The notes under the pieces were generated by a model that was given only the letters and a program-made list of their open reading frames with translations, searched no databases and was not told where the DNA came from. Below are positions 41,920 through 48,944 of a stretch of DNA of 64,000 nt, one piece after another. The stretch lies in the NCBI GenBank assembly GCA_947085045.1, contig CAMTUU010000005.1, positions 248,001 through 312,000 on the forward strand. Reading direction: 5' to 3'. A program made the position numbers and the translations under genes. Every line of letters starts with the position of its first letter. The stretch's first letter is position 1. This DNA comes from Pseudolysinimonas_A sp947085045. Lineage in GTDB: Bacteria; Actinomycetota; Actinomycetes; Actinomycetales; Microbacteriaceae.

Positions 41920-43401
41920 TCAGGCCGTGCAGATGACGAGCGGCTGCGAGGTGCGGCCGGCGCGCCCGATCTCCACGTTGAGGCACACCCGGCTGCCCGG
42001 CACGAGGCCGTCGACGACGACCTCCGTGTCCTCGGTCGCGGTGCGCGCTGCGGGCGACTCGGCACGTGCCCAGTAGTAGACGTCGCCGTCCTGCGGGTCG
42101 GGGTTCACCCAGGTGAAGGTCACCGCGGTGCCGTCGGGGCTCGGCGTGGCGGCGCCCTCGGTCGCGACCGGCACCGTGCCCTGCCCCACCGCCGAGCCGC
42201 CGGTCGCCGTCGGCGCGGGGTCGACGCCGGGACGCTCGACCGGTCCTCCGGTCAGCACGATCGTGATCACGACCCCCGCGATCACCAGCAGCGAGACGAT
42301 GGCGACCAGCACTCCGACCAGTGGCGCCCGCGAAGGGCCGGCTCCCGGGGCTGACGGCCCGGGGGCGGCGGGGGTCACGACGGGCGGAGCGACCGCGGGG
42401 GCCTGGGCGGCCGGAGCGTCCGGCACGATCGTCGGCAGCGAACGCACCCGGGTCTCAGCGGCATCCGGGGCGTCGACGACGATGTTCGTCTCGTGCACCG
42501 TGTCGGCGATCTCGAGGGTCGTCGGCGCGAAGCCCAGCTCGAGCTCGACGCGCTGCAACGCCCGACCGAATTCGAGGGCGCTGGGATAGCGGTCTTCGCG
42601 CCGCGGCGCCATCCCGCGCGCGAGCACGGCGGCGAGGGAGCGCGGGATGTCGTCCCGGGCCGGCGGCGTCACCTGCCCGCGCTCGATCCGCGACATGAGG
42701 TCGACGGCGGTGTTCGGGCCGCCGGGCACCTCGAACGGCGTGCGCCCGGCGAGCACGGTGTGCAGCGTCGCGGCCAGCGAGAACACGTCCGACCGCACGC
42801 CGTGCTCGGGCACGTCGAGGAACATCTCCGGCGGCGACCACGGCACCGAGAGGCCGACCGATTCGGTGCCGGTGTCGCCGGATCCGCCGACGCCGCGCCC
42901 GCCGAGGAGCGCATCCGCCGCCCCTGCGATGCCGAAGTCGGTGAGCGCCGGATAGCCGTAGTCGTTGGTGAGCACGTTGCCGGGTTTGATGTCGCGATGC
43001 AGGATGCCCGCGCGGTGCGCCGTCTCGACCGCCGACGCGACCCGCACCCCGGTGCGCAGCGCGTCGTCGACCGACAGCGGCCGCGTCTTGTAGCGCTCCG
43101 ACAGGTTCGGCCGCGAGCAGTACTCCATGACGAGGTACGGCCGGCCGTCGGCGGAGATCCCCGCGGTGTGGATCGTGACGATGAACGGGTGGGTCGACAG
43201 GCGCGCCATCAGGTTCGCTTCGCTGGTGAATGACGCCACGCCAGCGTCTCCGAGGTCGGCGAGCAGAACCTTGACGGCGACCGTGCGGTGCGGCAGCACC
43301 TGCTCGTACACGAACACGTCGGAGAACCCGCCGGTACCGAGCGGCCGCACGAAACGGTAGCCCTCGAGCTCGGGCGGTTGCGACGGGATGCGTGCTGCCA
43401 C
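41920..43401 (-). CDS. Membrane Ser/Thr protein kinase with extracellular Fn3-like domain
   Basis: 493 aa. The kinase domain is 15-285: glycine loop L-G-T-G-G-F-S-D-V-F, ATP Lys44 in V-A-V-K-V, catalytic H-R-D-I-K-P-G-N with Asp137, and D-F-G at 155-157. A Pro/Ala-rich, Thr-containing linker leads to one membrane segment (361-383) and a ~110-residue extracellular domain. That domain resembles Fn3 (F-T-W-V-N-P-D-P-Q-D-G-D-V-Y-Y-W) rather than the PASTA repeats of PknB. A TAGGGT box is 6 nt before the GTG start. As first gene of the envelope locus it is the likely source of the phosphothreonines read by the FHA proteins. No PP2C phosphatase gene is nearby. Confidence 0.92.
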   Translation of the reverse strand: MAARIPSQPPELEGYRFVRPLGTGGFSDVFVYEQVLPHRTVAVKVLLADLGDAGVASFTSEANLMARLSTHPFIVTIHTAGISADGRPYLVMEYCSRPNLSERYKTRPLSVDDALRTGVRVASAVETAHRAGILHRDIKPGNVLTNDYGYPALTDFGIAGAADALLGGRGVGGSGDTGTESVGLSVPWSPPEMFLDVPEHGVRSDVFSLAATLHTVLAGRTPFEVPGGPNTAVDLMSRIERGQVTPPARDDIPRSLAAVLARGMAPRREDRYPSALEFGRALQRVELELGFAPTTLEIADTVHETNIVVDAPDAAETRVRSLPTIVPDAPAAQAPAVAPPVVTPAAPGPSAPGAGPSRAPLVGVLVAIVSLLVIAGVVITIVLTGGPVERPGVDPAPTATGGSAVGQGTVPVATEGAATPSPDGTAVTFTWVNPDPQDGDVYYWARAESPAARTATEDTEVVVDGLVPGSRVCLNVEIGRAGRTSQPLVICTA

Positions 43402-43426
43402 CCGTCGACCCTAACCAGTTCGGGTG

Positions 43427-44455
43427 CTACTCGGCGCCGCGCTCCTCGTCGACCGGGGTCGGCTCGGCGACGACGCCGCGCGCACGGTCGTAGCGCAGCT
43501 TGATCAGACTCGCGATCACCGCGACCGCCATCGAGCCGACGATCACGCCGAGCGAGACGAAGGTGTCGATCTCCGGCGCCCACGTGACGTTCTCGCCGCC
43601 GTTGATGAACGGCAGCTCGTTCTCGTGCAGCGCCGTCAGGAACAGCTTCACGCCGATGAAGGCGAGGATGAAGGCGATGCCGTACTTCAGGTAGACCAGC
43701 TTGTCGACGAGGTCGCCGAGCAGGAAGTACAGCTGCCGCAGGCCCATGAGCGCGAACACGTTGGCCGTGAACACCAGGAAGGGTTCCTGGGTGATACCGA
43801 AGATCGCCGGGATCGAGTCGAGTGCGAAGACGAGGTCGGTCGTACCGAGGGCGATGAGCACGACGAGCACCGGCGTGAAGACGGTCGTGCCGTCGATGGT
43901 GGTGCGCAGCTTCGCGCCGTCGAAACGATCGGTGATCGCGATGCGCTTGCGCAGGAAGCCGATCAGCTTGTTCTCGGTCTCGGCCTCGTCGTCATGCCCG
44001 GTGAACGCCTGATTCCAGGCCGTGTAGATGAGGAAGAGGCCGAACAGGTAGAACACGGCGCTGAACTGCTCGATGATGACGGCGCCGACGATGATGAACA
44101 GGCCGCGCAGCACGAGCGCGATGATGATGCCGACCATCAGCAGCTCCTGCTGATACTTCCTCGGCACCGAGAAGCGCGCCATGATGATGAGGAAGACGAA
44201 CAGGTTGTCGATCGACAGGCTGTACTCGGTCAGCCAGCCGGCGACGAACTGCCCCGCAGGCTCGGGTCCGTCGAACCAGAGCAGCAGCCCGGCGAAGACC
44301 AGGGCGAGCGCGACGTAGAACCCGATCCACAGCGCCGACTCGCGCGTCGACGGGATGTGCGGCCGCCGGAACGCCAGCACGATGTCGAAGCCGAGGATGA
44401 GGGCGAGCGCGACGTACGTCGTGATCTCGAACCAGAGCGGGATGGTGAGTTCCAC
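43427..44455 (-). CDS. TerC/Alx-family membrane protein (probable Mn2+ exporter)
   Basis: 342 aa from GTG 44455, with aaagg 6 nt upstream. About nine membrane segments are present. The family's charged in-membrane motifs are seen in S-L-S-I-D-N-L-F-V-F and L-V-F-A-L-D-S-I-P-A, with paired acidic residues that coordinate cations. TerC/Alx proteins export Mn2+ or relate to tellurite resistance. The leader contains a yybP-ykoY riboswitch, which supports a role in manganese homeostasis. Confidence 0.92.
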   Translation of the reverse strand: MELTIPLWFEITTYVALALILGFDIVLAFRRPHIPSTRESALWIGFYVALALVFAGLLLWFDGPEPAGQFVAGWLTEYSLSIDNLFVFLIIMARFSVPRKYQQELLMVGIIIALVLRGLFIIVGAVIIEQFSAVFYLFGLFLIYTAWNQAFTGHDDEAETENKLIGFLRKRIAITDRFDGAKLRTTIDGTTVFTPVLVVLIALGTTDLVFALDSIPAIFGITQEPFLVFTANVFALMGLRQLYFLLGDLVDKLVYLKYGIAFILAFIGVKLFLTALHENELPFINGGENVTWAPEIDTFVSLGVIVGSMAVAVIASLIKLRYDRARGVVAEPTPVDEERGAE

Positions 44456-44481
44456 GGAAACCTTTCGGGTGCAGGGCAGGG

Positions 44482-44612
44482 CCCGAACGTCTCTCCCGCG
44501 TTCCGCGCCGCTCTTCCGAACGGCAGATGGGAACGATCGCGACCGGGGCTGCAACGCTGGAACCCGTGATGACGGCCGCGACGAGTTGGGATACTCCCCT
44601 TCGCTCCGCTCA
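44482..44612 (-). promoter_or_regulatory. yybP-ykoY manganese riboswitch
   Basis: On the minus strand the leader of the TerC gene has the family's 5' element gcgaaggggagta, followed by the loop element cgtcatcacggg, a GC-rich helix (ccccggtcgc...) and a 3' element gagagacgttcg. The 3' element can close the basal stem with the gcgaa region. Position, order and the ggggagta and tcatcacg elements fit yybP-ykoY RNAs, which sense Mn2+ upstream of terC genes. The 3' boundary is approximate and the expression switch was not folded. Confidence 0.8.
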
Positions 44613-44622
44613 GTCTAGGGGT

Positions 44623-45060
44623 TCAGTCGAGCGTGCCCAGCACCGTCAGCAGGTTCAGGATGCCCGGGCCGAGCACGACGACGAACAGCACGGGGAGGAT
44701 GCAGAACATCAGCGGGAAGAGGATCTTCACCGGCACCTTCATGGCTTTCTCCTCGGCACGCTGACGGCGCTTGCCGCGCAGCTCCTTCGCCTGAGTGCGC
44801 ACGACGTGCGCGATCGAGACCCCGTACCGGTCGGGCTGCATGATCGCGCGCGCGAACCCCGCAGGTCGGCCAGAGCCGCGCGGGCCGAGAGCGCGAGCCG
44901 GGCCTCCTTGCGCGAGAAGCCGACCTTCATGTCCTGGCTGGTGCGGGTGAGCTCCGCGGCGAGCAGCCCCGAGCCGAACCGGCCGGCGCGGGCGATCGCG
45001 GTCGGTGAGCCGGCTGCCCATCCGCTCGTCGGGCAGCTCGACGCCCGCGGGCTTGCGAAG
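44623..45060 (-). pseudogene. TadC-like type II secretion F-domain protein, 3' remnant with frameshifts
   Basis: The parts of a T2SSF/TadC C-terminus are spread over two frames. P-D-E-R-M-G-S-R-L is in one frame; A-I-A-R-A-G-R-F-G-S-G-L-L-A-A-E-L-T is in the second. F-A-R-A-I-M-Q-P-D-R-Y-G-V-S-I-A-H-V-V-R-T is back in the first, followed by K-I-L-F-P-L-M-F-C-I-L-P-V-L-F. The frame changes near 45005 and 44857. The 5' two thirds of a tadC gene and the other tad genes are absent. It is the relic of a Flp-pilus locus. The 5' boundary is approximate; 45061-45174 shows nothing else. Confidence 0.8.
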
Positions 45061-45174
45061 GCCACCTCGGGCACGTGGGCCGACGTCCCGGCCCGGCGGT
45101 GACGGTCGGCGCCCCGTCGTTCGGAGAGGCTCAGGAGACCTGCGACATCCTCGGCAGGTGTTCCCCGCGACACG

Positions 45175-45828
45175 TCAGAGCGGCGTGACTGCCAGCTTCT
45201 CGCCGAGCGGGCGGCTCGCCGCGACGACCTCGTCGAGCAGATCCTGGTCGCCCGTGCGGGTGGGGTCGAGCCAGTCGTCCCACAGCTCGCGGGGCAGGAT
45301 GAGCGGCATCCGATCGTGGAGGGATGCGATCTGCGGCGACGCGGGCTGGGTCACGATCGCGTAGGACACCATCCAGTCGTCGGCGCCGGTCGACGGATCG
45401 GGGGTCTGGGTCACGTTCCAGAGCCCGGCGAACGCGAACAGGTCGCCGTCGAAGCCGAAGCGGTGGCCCTTCTCGTAGTACTCGGTCGCCGGCACGAGTG
45501 CGCGGCGGCTCTTCAGCGGGCCGCTCCACGCGCCCGAGCCGACGAGCCCTTCGACGCGCGCGTTGATCGCCGGGAACTTCGCCGGCTCGCCGCGCACCCA
45601 CAGCTTCCACCAGGCCAGATCCAGGGTGCGGAGGTGCTCGCCCTCCTTCTGCCGCTCACGGACGATCGGGTTGAGGTTGCGGCGATGCACCCCGGTCGGC
45701 TTGACCGGTTCGTCGCGGAACTCCTCGAGCCACCCCTCGAGCGCGGCCGTCGATGCCCGGTCGTCGATCACCGAGAACCCGTGATGAATGTCGGCGGCCG
45801 AGATCTGGAGTCCGTAACTGGCGCACAT
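45175..45828 (-). CDS. SOS response-associated peptidase (SRAP/YedK-HMCES family)
   Basis: 217 aa. The N-terminus is M-C-A-S-Y-G, so Cys2 is available to form the thiazolidine crosslink with abasic sites. The family's other motifs are N-L-N-P-I-V, W-G/W-K-L-W-V, N-A-R-V-E, V-P-A-T-E-Y-Y-E and L-H-D-R-M-P-L-I-L with the catalytic His. It protects abasic sites in single-stranded DNA by covalent attachment. A TAGGGT box (45840 to 45835) is 6 nt before the ATG and overlaps the 3' end of the upstream gene. Confidence 0.95.
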   Translation of the reverse strand: MCASYGLQISAADIHHGFSVIDDRASTAALEGWLEEFRDEPVKPTGVHRRNLNPIVRERQKEGEHLRTLDLAWWKLWVRGEPAKFPAINARVEGLVGSGAWSGPLKSRRALVPATEYYEKGHRFGFDGDLFAFAGLWNVTQTPDPSTGADDWMVSYAIVTQPASPQIASLHDRMPLILPRELWDDWLDPTRTGDQDLLDEVVAASRPLGEKLAVTPL

Positions 45829-45837
45829 GCGGTCACC

Positions 45838-46494
45838 CTACGAGAGACGGGTGTCACCCTCGACGGGCTCCTCGTCGGCCGTCGGGGCGCGCGTAGCCAG
45901 CACCCGCAGCCGGTGCCGCTCGCGGTGATCGCGCAGCCACACGCCGGGATCATTGACCCAGCGATCGATCGACCACTCGGTGGTCATCGCCGCGAGCCCG
46001 TTGGCCGAGGCGCGGGCATCGCGTGGGAGCTCGGCGAACCCCGCCCGGGAGGCGGCGACCTCCTCGAGCAGCTCGAGGGCTCCGGCTTCGCGGTCGATGC
46101 CGAGCCGGTGCTCGAGCCCCGACCGCAGCGAGGCGGCGGTGTCGCCGCGGGGCGCCTGGCGTCCGGTGACGGCTTCGACGCCGAGCAGCTCGGAGTAGCG
46201 GCGCACCGCCCGGGCGAACTCGGCGCGGTCCTGGCGACGCCCGGCAAGGGTGCGCTCGTCGCGGAGTGCGGCCAGCACGCCGAGCGCGCGCCAGGCGAGC
46301 GCGAGAGCACCCGCGGCCATGAGCACGGCGACGACGGCGAGCACGACGGCGGCGATCGCAAGCCACGGATCCGGGGCCGAGGGCTCGGGGATCGCCGGGA
46401 TCTCGGGCGTCTCGAGCCGGGATAGCTCGGCGCGGATGCCCTCGAGCGCGGTCACCAATCGATCGAGATAATCCTGGAATCCGTCCCCGCCCAT
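45838..46494 (-). CDS. Hypothetical single-span membrane protein
   Basis: 218 aa. A short N-terminal helix precedes one membrane segment at about 45-70 (W-L-A-I-A-A-V-V-L-A-V-V-A-V-L-M). The remaining ~145 residues are charged, helical and probably cytoplasmic. No conserved domain is recognised. A TAGTTT box (46506 to 46501) stands 6 nt before the ATG, so it has its own leaderless promoter. Its 3' end contains the promoter of the SRAP gene. It is divergent from the gene at 46603. Confidence 0.6.
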   Translation of the reverse strand: MGGDGFQDYLDRLVTALEGIRAELSRLETPEIPAIPEPSAPDPWLAIAAVVLAVVAVLMAAGALALAWRALGVLAALRDERTLAGRRQDRAEFARAVRRYSELLGVEAVTGRQAPRGDTAASLRSGLEHRLGIDREAGALELLEEVAASRAGFAELPRDARASANGLAAMTTEWSIDRWVNDPGVWLRDHRERHRLRVLATRAPTADEEPVEGDTRLS

Positions 46495-46602
46495 GACCCG
46501 AAACTAGGCGTTCCGAAGATGAGCGGCGAGCCGGTTGACGGTCTCGATGGGGTACGGCTACGTTGCGATCGGGTGACAACGACCCATGGCAATCGAGGCA
46601 CC

Positions 46603-47232
46603 GTGAACACCATCGCCCGGCGGTCCCGCACCCGAGCGCGCGTCATCACCGCCGCGACCCTGGCCGGGTCCGCGGTCGTCGTCGTGGGCGGAGGCGGCGC
46701 GATCGCGCTCACCGGCGGGCCGCGCAACGGCATCCTGGTCGCGTACCTCGTCGCGACCTTCGCGATCGTGGCGATGATCGTCACCTTCGCCTTGCTCACG
46801 TCGCGGCACATGCGCGCGCTGCGCCTCCTTTCCGAGCGGCATCCCGACGCCGTCGTCTTCCTCGCCCGGCGCCTGCCGCCGGTCGTCTCCGACATGCCCG
46901 CGTACCTGCGCGCGAAGGGCATCCCGCCCGAGGTCATCGGCGACGGCTGGTACCCCGCGGTGGCCGACTCCCGCGGCATCGCCGTCTGCTCGACCGGGGC
47001 CGACCCGCAGCAGATCGTGCTCCTCGAGTGGCCCGAGATCGGCGACGTCGAGATGGTGCGCACCCCCACGGTCGGCGGCGACTCGCGCTGGAGCGTCATC
47101 GTCGACGTGAAGCCCTACGTCGTGCCGCTCACCGTCGACCTCGGCGACGCGTGGGGCATCATCACGATGGCGCTGGATGCCGGCGACACCGCCGCCACCG
47201 TCAGGGCCGTCGCGGCGCTGCGGCCGGACTGA
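46603..47232 (+). CDS. Hypothetical membrane protein with two transmembrane segments
   Basis: 209 aa from GTG 46603 (gagg 4 nt before it); GTG 46573, 8 nt after a TACGTT box, is the alternative and adds 10 residues. Two hydrophobic segments lie at ~15-60. The C-terminal ~140 residues form a soluble domain (F-L-A-R-R-L-P-P-V-V-S-D-M-P, W-P-E-I-G-D-V-E-M-V-R-T) reminiscent of PH-like domains of actinobacterial membrane proteins, but not assignable. A strong terminator follows 18 bp after the stop. Confidence 0.6.
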   Translation: MNTIARRSRTRARVITAATLAGSAVVVVGGGGAIALTGGPRNGILVAYLVATFAIVAMIVTFALLTSRHMRALRLLSERHPDAVVFLARRLPPVVSDMPAYLRAKGIPPEVIGDGWYPAVADSRGIAVCSTGADPQQIVLLEWPEIGDVEMVRTPTVGGDSRWSVIVDVKPYVVPLTVDLGDAWGIITMALDAGDTAATVRAVAALRPD

Positions 47233-47250
47233 ATCGCGCCGCGAAACGAC

Positions 47251-47277
47251 GAAACCCTCCGGCGTGCGGAGGGTTTC
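47251..47277. terminator. Bidirectional hairpin terminator
   Basis: GAAACCCTCCG (47251-47261) and CGGAGGGTTTC (47267-47277) form an 11-bp perfect stem with a 5-nt loop. A-tract and T-tract flanks at its two ends serve both directions: the plus-strand gene at 46603 and tRNA-Glu on the minus strand. Confidence 0.8.
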
Positions 47278-47281
47278 TGGT

Positions 47282-47357
47282 TGGTGACCCCAGCGGGATT
47301 CGAACCCGCGTTACCGCCGTGAGAGGGCGGCGTACTAGGCCACTATACGATGGGGCC
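47282..47357 (-). tRNA. tRNA-Glu (anticodon CTC)
   Basis: The 76-nt minus-strand sequence begins GGCCCCATCGTATAGTGG and ends GGGGTCACCA with an encoded CCA. The anticodon stem-loop is GCCGC-CCTCTCA-CGGCGG region with CTC as anticodon, and the T arm is gcggGTTCGAATCccgc. Acceptor pairs GGCCCCA/TGGGGTC include one G-U. A TATACT box (47380 to 47375) lies 17 nt upstream of its 5' end. Confidence 0.97.
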
Positions 47358-47383
47358 GTCACGACAACCGTTCGAGTATACAT

Positions 47384-47990
47384 GGCCGTCGAGCCTCCTC
47401 GACCGTCGTCGCGAGGGCCGCTGCACGGCATGATCGCCACGCGAGCGAAACCCAGGATGCCGCCTCCGCACCCGCTCCCTCGGCCCGTCGGCGCACCGGC
47501 GAACTCGACGTCTCGGGGTTCACCGGCCACCGGATCCGCGGAGGATCGCTCGGGCTGGCGTCGCGTTCGAGGGCACCGTTCCCGGAGGGCGGCGCGCACG
47601 CGACACCCCGTTCTCGGTCGACGTCATCCTGGTCGTCGCGGGTGTCGGGTCGAACCCGATCATGCTGCCGATCTGGCTGGCCACCACGCTCCCGGCGATC
47701 TTCGCGACGGAGTCGGACGGCCCGATCGGGGCCGTGCAGACCCTCGCCGTCGGAGCGATCGTCATCGGCATCCTCGCGCGGACCATCGCGGCTGGGGCGA
47801 TCTGAGGCTTCTCCCGCCTGCTGCGCACGCGATCGGGGCGGCCGCTCATCGGGCCCGACGCCTTCGCCGCGGCCACCGGACCGGGCTACGGCCGTGGGTC
47901 CAGACGACGACGATCACCACCAGCCTGGATGTCATGACCGCGATCGTCGACGAGACCGCGGGCCGCGACCTCGGGGTGCGCGGCTTCCGC
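47384..47990 (+). pseudogene. Decayed membrane-protein gene
   Basis: No intact gene occupies this ~600-bp stretch. In one plus-strand frame it reads D-T-P-F-S-V-D-V-I-L-V-V-A-G-V-G, then I-M-L-P-I-W-L-A-T-T-L-P-A-I-F-A and A-V-G-A-I-V-I-G-I-L-A-R-T-I, which are two plausible membrane segments. A TGA follows (47803-47805). In the same frame G-F-S-R-L-L-R-T-R-S-G-R-P-L-I-G-P-D-A-F-A continues beyond it, and a further frame carries T-T-T-I-T-T-S-L-D-V-M-T-A-I. Thus one nonsense and at least one frameshift event are visible. The family is not recognised; boundaries are approximate. Confidence 0.5.
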
Positions 47991-47992
47991 GG

Positions 47993-48931
47993 TCAGGGGG
48001 CCGCCGGCTTCGGCGACAGCACCCGCAGCGCGCCCGGTACAACCTCGACGTCGATCGGCAGCGGGGCGATCCGCTCGCCGTCGCCGTACGCGACGATGCC
48101 GTCGGCCTCGATCCGCACCTTCTTGGCGCGCTCGATGCGCACCCGCGGGTCGGTCACGTGGGTGCCGGCGAAGACGCGCGGGAAGATCCGCAGGAAGTTG
48201 AACCGCGACAGCGGCTTCACCATGAGCACGTCGAGCAGGCCGTCGTCGACGAGGGCGTCGGGGGTAATCTTCATGCCGCCGCCGAGCGAGACGCCGTTGC
48301 CGAGGGCGACGAGCACCGCCTTCGTCTCGATCACCTCGCCGTCGAGGGTGAGCTTGTAGGCGAAGGGCTTGAGCCGCGCGAGTTCCGCGAGCAGGGCGAT
48401 GATGTAGCGGCTCGGACCCTTCGGGTGCCGCATCTGGTTCGCCCGTTCGTTGACGATCGCGTCGAACCCGGCACTGAGCGCGCAGGCGAACCAGCGCTCG
48501 CGCGTACGGCCGTTCTCGAGCCAGCTGATCTTCGCGGCATCGATCGTGCGCGGTCCGGCGGTGAGCGCGGCGTCGAGGGAGAGGATCGCCGCCTCGGTGT
48601 CCTCGTACGGGATGCCCAGCACACGTGCCATGTCGTTGCCCGTCCCCGACGGGATGAGCCCGAGCGGAACCCGCGTGCCCGCCACGAGGTTGGCACCGAG
48701 GTTCACCATCCCGTCGCCGCCGACGACGACGAGCGCGTCGGGACGCTTCTTCACCGCCGCCCGCGCCGAGGCGACGAGCTGCTCGAAGTCGGGCTCGGTG
48801 AGCGAGGTGACGTCGTGCCCCATCGCGCGCAACGTCTGCACGACCGCGGGGCCGACGGCCCGGGTGGCCCCGAACGATGCCGACGGGTTGATGGCGACCA
48901 CGAGCTTCTTCGGGCGCGACGTCGCGGGCAT
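47993..48931 (-). CDS. Diacylglycerol/sphingosine-kinase-like lipid kinase
   Basis: 312 aa. The DAGK catalytic domain starts L-V-V-A-I-N-P-S-A-S-F-G, has the nucleotide motif V-V-V-G-G-D-G-M-V-N-L-G and L-G-L-I-P-S-G-T-G-N-D-M-A-R. These motifs identify the LCB5/YegS family. It would phosphorylate a diacylglycerol-type lipid at the membrane. It starts 13 bp after the copper ATPase gene and could be co-transcribed, though no functional link is apparent. Confidence 0.9.
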   Translation of the reverse strand: MPATSRPKKLVVAINPSASFGATRAVGPAVVQTLRAMGHDVTSLTEPDFEQLVASARAAVKKRPDALVVVGGDGMVNLGANLVAGTRVPLGLIPSGTGNDMARVLGIPYEDTEAAILSLDAALTAGPRTIDAAKISWLENGRTRERWFACALSAGFDAIVNERANQMRHPKGPSRYIIALLAELARLKPFAYKLTLDGEVIETKAVLVALGNGVSLGGGMKITPDALVDDGLLDVLMVKPLSRFNFLRIFPRVFAGTHVTDPRVRIERAKKVRIEADGIVAYGDGERIAPLPIDVEVVPGALRVLSPKPAAP

Positions 48932-48944
48932 GGGGCCGAGTATG

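Noticed and set aside
47282..47990. Integrative element using tRNA-Glu as attachment site
   Set aside because: No integrase gene and no repeat of the tRNA 3' end were seen nearby; the decayed gene lies on the 5' side of the tRNA.
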